Assembly (NCBI GenBank): GCA_035288405.1
Contig: DATEAK010000236.1
Location: 1-11,786, forward strand
Length of the DNA stretch: 11,786 nucleotides
From: JACPSX01 sp035288405 [NCBI: bacterium]
GTDB lineage: Bacteria > JACPSX01
Direction: 5' to 3'
The translations under genes and the position numbers were made by a program. The notes beneath the pieces are model-generated. The model had not been told where the DNA came from. It did no database searches and saw only the letters and a list, made by a program, of their open reading frames with translations. How positions within the stretch are numbered: the stretch's first letter is position 1; each line of letters starts with the position of its first letter. This document shows, piece by piece, positions 7,555 through 11,786 of the stretch.

Positions 7555-8580
7555 TCAAGGGTACAGTTGCCTGATAAACCCTTCCTTGGCCAACTGCTCC
7601 ATGGGAGCGGGATCGAAGAACTGCTTCGGATCCGCACCTTTTGCTTTGGGATTCCGGACGGCGGTTTCTTCCAGTGTAGATTCGATCTCCGCGGCGGTGA
7701 TGGTGGGAACGTTGCGGATATAACCTAGCACATAGGTCCGGAAGGCATCTCCGAGCAACTTGGTGTCCGAGGTCCGGGTATACTTCCCCAACACCTTGAT
7801 GGTGAAATCCCGGTTCGCCTTGGCGTATTTGATCCCCTCGATAGTCGCCTTGAGGAAATTCTTCAGGGGCTGCGGTCGGCTCCTGATAAACGAATCGGTG
7901 GTGATCAGCGCCGTGGACGGGTAGCGGAATTTGATATCCGCCAGATTTACGAGCTCCCGGTAACCCATCTCTTTGGCCTTCTCAAGGGTCGGTGAGGAGA
8001 GGAGCGCGCCCTTGATGTGTCCCTGCTGCATGAACAAGAGGTTTTCCGGAACGCCCCCCGTCTGGATGGTCTTGATGTCTTTGTCCGGATCAAGACCCCA
8101 CTCGCTGATGGCCTTTCTTAATCCCTGGTCGGTCAGAGAACCGAAGCGTGTGACACCGAAGGTCTTGCCCCTAACGTCCTGGGGTTTCGTAATGTCCGGG
8201 GTCGTCACTAAGCTCATGGGAATCACATTGATGATCGCTCCGACGAGGGTCACGTCCGATCCGCTGAGGCGGGCGAGGACGGCTGCGGCGCCCGATCCCT
8301 GAGCAATCGGAGTGTCCCCGGAAATCACGGCGGAGATTGTCTTGGAGCCGGTAACGTAGAGGAGGTTCACGTCAAGGCCGTACTTCGTATAGATCCCCGC
8401 TTCCCTGGGGACCCACGTGGAAACGGAAGCAGCGGCGATTACAGAGTAGCTCACGTTGAGCTTTTTTAACTCCGCAGCCGTCGCAGAATCTTTCAGCGCG
8501 GGCGTGGCAAGAAGCAGCCCCCAAAAAAGGAGGCAGACGTGAAGCGGTGTTTTGAAAGCCGGTATTTTAAAACCGTTCAT
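7555..8580 (-). CDS. NMT1/SsuA-type periplasmic substrate-binding protein, second copy
   Basis: This is a secreted solute-binding protein of 341 residues in the same broad family as the one at 1869. A signal peptide is visible: Lys/His-containing start, hydrophobic core at about 13-29, and cleavage around residues 35-36 (DSATAA then ELKK). The mature chain starts LNVSYSVIAAASVSTWVP and includes the EAGIYTKYGLDVNLLYV segment, DVRGKTFGVTRFGS (135-148) and IQTGG (172-176), which match the equivalent stretches of the first protein. ATG at 8578-8580 on the minus strand was chosen over the longer frame to 8652 because GAGGAG lies just upstream and the signal peptide begins there. It is convergent with pyk and separated by 58 bases with only a weak CTTG/CAAG hairpin. 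No permease or ATPase gene adjoins it. Ligand unknown. Confidence 0.87.
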   Translation of the reverse strand: MNGFKIPAFKTPLHVCLLFWGLLLATPALKDSATAAELKKLNVSYSVIAAASVSTWVPREAGIYTKYGLDVNLLYVTGSKTISAVISGDTPIAQGSGAAAVLARLSGSDVTLVGAIINVIPMSLVTTPDITKPQDVRGKTFGVTRFGSLTDQGLRKAISEWGLDPDKDIKTIQTGGVPENLLFMQQGHIKGALLSSPTLEKAKEMGYRELVNLADIKFRYPSTALITTDSFIRSRPQPLKNFLKATIEGIKYAKANRDFTIKVLGKYTRTSDTKLLGDAFRTYVLGYIRNVPTITAAEIESTLEETAVRNPKAKGADPKQFFDPAPMEQLAKEGFIRQLYP

Positions 8581-8727
8581 TTGGATCTCCTCGGATCGAT
8601 TTATTGCCGAATTTATGCGGCTAAGCAGTTCCACTGATCTGCACGGAATCACATCCCAACCGCGAAGCCGGCCGATTGTAACATGAATCCATACGAGTAG
8701 GTAGGAAGGATGTGGTCATGAGCTTTC

Positions 8728-9043
8728 TCAGCTGTTGGCCAGATGCTCAAGCCCTTGGGGATTCTGGATGATGATCCGCTTCCCTTGCCAGGTGATGAGC
8801 CCTTGCTTCTTCAACTTTCCCCTTAACGACCAGATAGAGCCGATCAGAAGGTTCCCCTTCTGCAAACAGGACCTCTCCCTTCTTGATCGTTTTTCTTCCC
8901 GTTGAGGCGACCACCGCGCGCAACTCCTCCGAGGAAAGGTTTCGAAAGAGCTTCACCGTGCGAAGTTCGGCTAGGGAATCGAAAGTCCGTGCTGAGCTCA
9001 ATGAACCTCCTGTTCCGAAGAGAATTCGCTGGTTCCGTTCCAA
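8728..9043 (-). pseudogene. Crp/Fnr-family regulator remnant: internal deletion plus frameshift
   Basis: The N-terminal 76 residues or so look like the start of a cyclic-nucleotide-binding domain: LRTVKLFRNLSSEELRAVV, then IKKGEVLFAEGEPSDRLYLVVKGKV. An intact regulator should continue with the rest of the beta-roll, the ligand-binding cassette, a dimer helix and a helix-turn-helix. Instead the frame ends at 8747 after about 20 unrelated residues. In the +1 frame from about 8815 to the stop at 8728 the sequence reads KLKKQGLITWQGKR, then IIIQNPQGLEHLANS, which matches the end of a Crp-type winged helix. So perhaps 110-130 codons are missing, with the join near 8805-8826. The 5' end appears to be a TTG at 9043 behind GGAAGGAGG. 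The product cannot bind DNA in either frame. A true deletion and an assembly error both fit. Confidence 0.72.
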
Positions 9044-9129
9044 CTGTTTCCAGCCTCCTTCCTGTTCTCGTGGTCATTATTCTTTCTGTCAGTCAGGTCG
9101 CTCCAATGGGGCGCATCAAGTTGGAACGG
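9035..9129. repeat. Perfect 11-base inverted repeat around the regulator remnant's start
   Basis: CCGTTCCAACT at 9035-9045 is the exact complement of AGTTGGAACGG at 9119-9129, with 73 bases between. Allowing one mismatch the match is 13 of 14 (GTTCCGTTCCAACT against GTACCGTTCCAACT). The left arm includes the TTG start codon of the Crp-type remnant, and its ribosome site lies between the arms. The arms could be paired operator sites or an RNA stem hiding the start. The surrounding gap (9044-9314) has no gene I can support. Confidence 0.5.
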
Positions 9130-9314
9130 TACTGGGCAAAGAATAGCAAATTTGAAGGGCGGGGTGAAATCCATTTTGCCCGCGGAAACCGGCGGATTCA
9201 CCGTGTAAAAGGTTCGGTTTTTTCCCGGACCACTTCTCTCCGCATCGGTTGATGCTTGACTTAATTGTTCTCAAGGATTAGAAGGTAGAATCACATAGTA
9301 CTTGGGTTAGAAGA

Positions 9315-9389
9315 TGGTGGGCGGTGTAGGATTTGAACCTACGGCCTCCTGCGTGTGAAGCAGGCGTTCTCCCCCTGAACTAACCGCCC
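9315..9389 (-). tRNA. tRNA-Val (anticodon CAC)
   Basis: On the minus strand the sequence folds as a standard cloverleaf: acceptor GGGCGGT/ACCGCCC, D stem GTTC/GAAC with a 7-base loop, anticodon stem CCTGC/GCAGG with loop TTCACAC (anticodon CAC, codon GTG), 5-base variable loop, and T stem GTAGG/CCTAC with loop TTCAAAT. The discriminator base is A and the CCA end is encoded (9315-9317). Length is 75 bases with CCA. T33 is present. The structure and anticodon give valine with little doubt. Confidence 0.95.
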
Positions 9390-9439
9390 TGATATCATGT
9401 GCTTCCGGACTGCTCGAGAATGCTTGCAGCCAGCAGCAT

Positions 9440-9467
9440 CCTATAGCATAGCACTCTGAATTGCAAG
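9440..9467 (-). promoter_or_regulatory. Possible promoter for tRNA-Val
   Basis: Upstream of the tRNA on the minus strand are CTTGCA (9467-9462) and TATAGG (9445-9440) with a 16-base spacer. Each box has about 4 of 6 consensus matches, and transcription would start roughly 45 bases before the tRNA. Position is right but the boxes are weak. Confidence 0.25.
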
Positions 9468-9506
9468 AGCGAAACGCGCCCGGGCGATCCATAGGAATGG
9501 ACACGC

Positions 9507-9926
9507 ATGAAAACCTATCGTCAAGAACTATTGTTTAACACTCCCACCCGGCGGGCCTTTGTCAATATTACTCCCCAGGTGGAAGATTGCTTGAAGAAGA
9601 GCGGGATCCGAGAGGGGTTGTGCCTGGTCAACGCCATGCATATTACGGCCAGCGTGTACATCAACGACGATGAGTCGGGGCTGCTCCGGGATTACGAGGA
9701 TTGGCTCGAAGGGCTGGCGCCCCACGAACCCACTTCTCGGTATCGCCACAACTCGACCGGGGAAGACAATGGGGATGCCCACCTCAAGCGCCAGATCATG
9801 GGGAGAGAGGTTGTCGTGGCCGTCACCGACGGCAAGTTGGACTTTGGCCCCTGGGAGCAGATCTTCTATGGCGAATTCGATGGGCGCCGGAGAAAACGAG
9901 TGCTGGTGAAGATCATCGGTGAGTAA
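9507..9926 (+). CDS. yjbQ: YjbQ / UPF0047 family protein
   Basis: This protein of 139 residues belongs to the widespread UPF0047 family, a small homotrimeric barrel. Members, including E. coli YjbQ, have shown weak thiamine-phosphate-synthase activity, but the true role is not settled. The conserved set is all present: H45 in [13 protein letters not shown]57, [22 protein letters not shown] split as H81 then DAHLK (H92), [11 protein letters not shown], and [13 protein letters not shown] followed by KRVLVKIIG. The conserved histidines probably bind a metal or phosphate. ATG at 9507 has only a weak AGGAATGG site upstream. A 48-base gap separates it from the cupin gene, so the two may share a transcript. 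No signal peptide is seen, so it acts in the cytoplasm. Family assignment is firm; function is not. Confidence 0.93.
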   Translation: MKTYRQELLFNTPTRRAFVNITPQVEDCLKKSGIREGLCLVNAMHITASVYINDDESGLLRDYEDWLEGLAPHEPTSRYRHNSTGEDNGDAHLKRQIMGREVVVAVTDGKLDFGPWEQIFYGEFDGRRRKRVLVKIIGE

Positions 9927-9974
9927 CGTGTATTTCACAGCGGCATAGTTGAAATCATCGAAAGGAGAAAGTTG

Positions 9975-11081
9975 ATGGCAGAACCAAAAGAAGTGGGCAC
10001 CGGAACGTTGAGCAACCTGACCACCTACGAGAAGTGGATTCAGGAGGAAGGGATTCCAATACATACCGGGTTTTTCGTAGAGGATTTACGAACTCTGGGC
10101 GTTGAGCCCTGGGAGCGCAAAGGAGGACTCGGGGCCTATATCAATTTGGAAGGAACCGGCCAGACGAATGACGCATACGTATGTGAGATCCCCCCGGGCG
10201 GCAGTTTAAAGCCCCAGCGCCACCTCTTTGAGGAACTCATCTTTGTCTTAAGCGGTCGCGGGGCCACCACGGTATGGCAGGAGGGTGGGAAAAAGCTCAC
10301 TTTTGAATGGCAGGCCGGAAGTCTCTTCTCTCCTCCCATAAATACATGGCATCAGCATTTCAACGGGCAGGGAAATCAACCGGCCCGCTATGTCGCCGTA
10401 ACGACTGCTCCCACCATGATCAACCTCCTCCATAACAAGGATTTTATCTACAACAACCCCTTCGAATTCCGTGACCGGTTCAGCGGAGAGGATGACTACT
10501 TCAGCGGCCACGGCGTTTCCTTTCCGGGGCGGGTGTGGGATACGAACTTCGTGGCGGATGTCACAAACTTCAAGCTCACCACCTGGCTGGAGAGGGGTGC
10601 GGGAGGCACCAACGTCATGTTCGAGCTGGCCAACAACACCATGGCCGCCCACATTTCCGAGTTTCCGGTGGGGACTTACAAGAAAGGGCACAGGCACGGT
10701 CCTGGAGCCCATGTCTTCATCATCGGTGGGAAGGGTTATTCTCTGTTGTGGCAGGAAGGCCAGGAGATGACCAAGATCGACTGGAAAGTGGGAAGCCTCT
10801 TCGTACCACCCGAGCGCTGGTTCCATCAGCATTTTAACAGCGGCGCGGAACCCGCTCGCTATTTGGCCCTGCGCTGGGGAAGTCGGAAATTCCGGCGCGG
10901 GGAAGAAATTGCCCGAGGCCGGGATGTGACGAACGCGGGGAAGACCGAAACTAGCGTCAAACTCGGCGGAGACCAGATCGAGTATAATGACGAGGACCCA
11001 CGGGTCTTACAGATCTTCAAGGAAGAATGCGCGAAGTCCGGGGCACAGGTTGACATGGGCCGTTTCTTCAAGAAGAAATAG
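9975..11081 (+). CDS. Double-cupin protein, possible metal-dependent enzyme
   Basis: The 368-residue protein has two related cupin barrels and no signal peptide. Cupin 1 covers about residues 65-145, with H83 and E86/E87 in the first motif (KPQRHLFEELIFVLSGRG) and H126/H128 in PPINTWHQHFN. Cupin 2 covers about 213-300, with H239, H241 and H246 in GHRHGPGAHVFIIGG and H284/H286 in PPERWFHQHFN. The repeated GSLFxPP....HQHFN blocks show an internal duplication. Bicupins of this shape include ring-cleaving dioxygenases such as gentisate dioxygenase and isomerases or oxalate enzymes; nothing here selects one. The second barrel has the fuller histidine set and is the likelier metal site. ATG at 9975 was chosen over the overlapping TTG at 9972; AAAGGAG lies upstream. 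Nearby UbiD and Dabb genes hint at aromatic or organic acid metabolism, by inference only. Confidence 0.85.
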   Translation: MAEPKEVGTGTLSNLTTYEKWIQEEGIPIHTGFFVEDLRTLGVEPWERKGGLGAYINLEGTGQTNDAYVCEIPPGGSLKPQRHLFEELIFVLSGRGATTVWQEGGKKLTFEWQAGSLFSPPINTWHQHFNGQGNQPARYVAVTTAPTMINLLHNKDFIYNNPFEFRDRFSGEDDYFSGHGVSFPGRVWDTNFVADVTNFKLTTWLERGAGGTNVMFELANNTMAAHISEFPVGTYKKGHRHGPGAHVFIIGGKGYSLLWQEGQEMTKIDWKVGSLFVPPERWFHQHFNSGAEPARYLALRWGSRKFRRGEEIARGRDVTNAGKTETSVKLGGDQIEYNDEDPRVLQIFKEECAKSGAQVDMGRFFKKK

Positions 11082-11121
11082 CAACGGAAATCTGCCTAAC
11101 TTAGCTTCTACCTGGAAGACC

Positions 11122-11169
11122 AAGACCCCCGCCAACTCCTCGAATGATTGCGAGGGTGGCGGGGGTCTT
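11122..11169 (+). terminator. Strong hairpin, probable terminator after the cupin gene
   Basis: AAGACCCCCGCC (11122-11133) pairs perfectly with GGCGGGGGTCTT (11158-11169). An inner stem CCTCG/CGAGG extends it with a bulged base, leaving a loop of about 8 bases. It lies 40 bases after the cupin stop and before the Dabb gene. Only a TCTT forms the 3' edge and no T-run follows on either strand, so it may act as a weak or factor-assisted terminator, or protect RNA ends. Confidence 0.55.
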
Positions 11170-11198
11170 CATGATTCTGATCAAAGAGGAGGAGAACC

Positions 11199-11492
11199 AT
11201 GATTATCCACATCGTCCTGTTCAAACTGAGAGACCAGTCCCCGGCCAATGTGGCGCAGACTCGGGGAGTGCTGCTGAGCATGACCGGCAAAATTCCGCAG
11301 TTACGCCATCTTGAGGTCGGAGAGGACCTGATCCACTCGGAGAGGTCCTATGACCTGGCGCTGGTCACGAAATTCGATTCGCTGGACGATCTGCGTGCCT
11401 ATCAGATTCATCCTTATCATGCCGGCCAGGTGCTCCCGCACACACAGAAGGTCTCCTCATCCGTCGTGACCGTGGACTATGAGTCCAAGTAG
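11199..11492 (+). CDS. Dabb (stress-responsive A/B barrel) domain protein
   Basis: This 97-residue protein is a single Dabb-domain ferredoxin-like barrel, cytoplasmic, with no signal peptide. It opens with the family's IIHIVLFKLRD strand, has the central LRHLEVGEDLIHSERSYDLALV section and the FDSLDDLRAYQIHPYHAGQV block with the conserved HPYH, and ends in VVTVDYESK. Dabb proteins form dimers; members include olivetolic acid cyclase in plants and small bacterial proteins of unknown role, some linked to aromatic or polyketide-like chemistry. ATG at 11199 follows a strong GAGGAGGAG ribosome site. It is 117 bases downstream of the cupin gene, with a hairpin between them, so cotranscription is possible but would need readthrough. 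Confidence 0.9.
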   Translation: MIIHIVLFKLRDQSPANVAQTRGVLLSMTGKIPQLRHLEVGEDLIHSERSYDLALVTKFDSLDDLRAYQIHPYHAGQVLPHTQKVSSSVVTVDYESK

Positions 11493-11565
11493 CCTGGATG
11501 GAAACGCTGGACTCCAAGATATCAGCAGGTTTGGCTTTGGCGGTTCTGCTTACTGCTTGATTTCA

Positions 11566-11641
<76 letters not shown>

Positions 11642-11667
11642 ACCGGAATAGCGAATAGCGACAAACT

Positions 11668-11702
11668 AGTTCTAAGCCCCAAGCATTCAGCGAATTAGAA
11701 CT
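11668..11702 (-). promoter_or_regulatory. 8-base inverted repeat in tRNA-Ala leader
   Basis: AGTTCTAA (11668-11675) and TTAGAACT (11695-11702) are perfect complements with a 19-base loop. If the promoter at 11708-11737 is used, this stem forms at the very 5' end of the tRNA precursor. Its role is unknown; it could affect 5' processing or be a repeat remnant. AATAGCG also occurs twice in tandem at about 11647-11660. Confidence 0.4.
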
Positions 11703-11707
11703 CAACT

Positions 11708-11737
11708 AATATACCTGACGGTCGTTCTTTAATACAA
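11708..11737 (-). promoter_or_regulatory. Candidate promoter for tRNA-Ala
   Basis: On the minus strand TTGTAT (11737-11732), an 18-base spacer, and TATATT (11713-11708) match sigma70 boxes at about 4 and 5 of 6 positions. Transcription would start near 11701, about 60 bases before the tRNA. The local sequence is AT-rich compared with the rest of the window, as expected for a promoter. Confidence 0.4.
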
Positions 11738-11786
11738 GGCCATTTTTCCAATTTGGCGTCTGGAGGTAGCTTCCACGATAGGCAGT

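Noticed and set aside
8902-9252. Plus-strand open frame of 116 codons opposite the Crp-type remnant
   Set aside because: Basic, low-complexity translation with no recognisable motif; it runs antisense to a recognisable coding remnant and into a non-coding gap.
9254-9296. TTGACT ... TAGAAT promoter-like pair on the plus strand
   Set aside because: Spacing is 24 bases, far too long, and it points into an oppositely oriented tRNA gene.

Overview
The window looks like chromosomal DNA from a free-living, moderately GC-rich bacterium. It carries housekeeping genes (recA, recX, a prepilin peptidase, glgA, pyk, two tRNA genes) between metabolic genes of a kind common in uncultured soil and sediment lineages: orphan NMT1/SsuA-type periplasmic binding proteins, a UbiD-family decarboxylase, a double-cupin protein and a Dabb protein. 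That mix recalls Desulfobacterota, NC10, Rokubacteria or Tectomicrobia-like genomes, but this is an impression and no gene here fixes the taxonomy.

Positions 1-4306 (plus strand): the C-terminal half of recA, then recX and a type IV prepilin peptidase (recX and the peptidase overlap by 4 bases). After a 52-base gap come a secreted binding protein and a UbiD-family decarboxylase 17 bases behind it. Positions 4307-4641 hold no gene but contain an imperfect inverted array of 7-base repeats, a good sigma70-like promoter candidate and a small leader inverted repeat. Positions 4642-7496: glgA (glycogen synthase) and pyk (pyruvate kinase), overlapping by one base, which links glycogen building and lower glycolysis in one transcript.

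Positions 7555-9043 (minus strand): a second NMT1-type binding protein, related to the first, and upstream of it a broken Crp/Fnr-type regulator. In the remnant the start of the cyclic-nucleotide-binding domain is joined out of frame to the last part of a Crp-like DNA-binding domain. A perfect 11-base inverted repeat surrounds its start. Positions 9315-11641: a tRNA-Val(CAC), then plus-strand yjbQ, a double-cupin gene, a strong hairpin, a Dabb gene, and a minus-strand tRNA-Ala(CGC) with a plausible promoter and leader hairpin.

The most interesting unit is the binding protein plus UbiD pair (1869-4306). It could couple capture of an aromatic or unsaturated acid to prenyl-FMN-dependent decarboxylation, but no permease, ATPase or UbiX gene is in the window, so this is a hypothesis. 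I see no CRISPR array, insertion sequence, phage gene or defence system.
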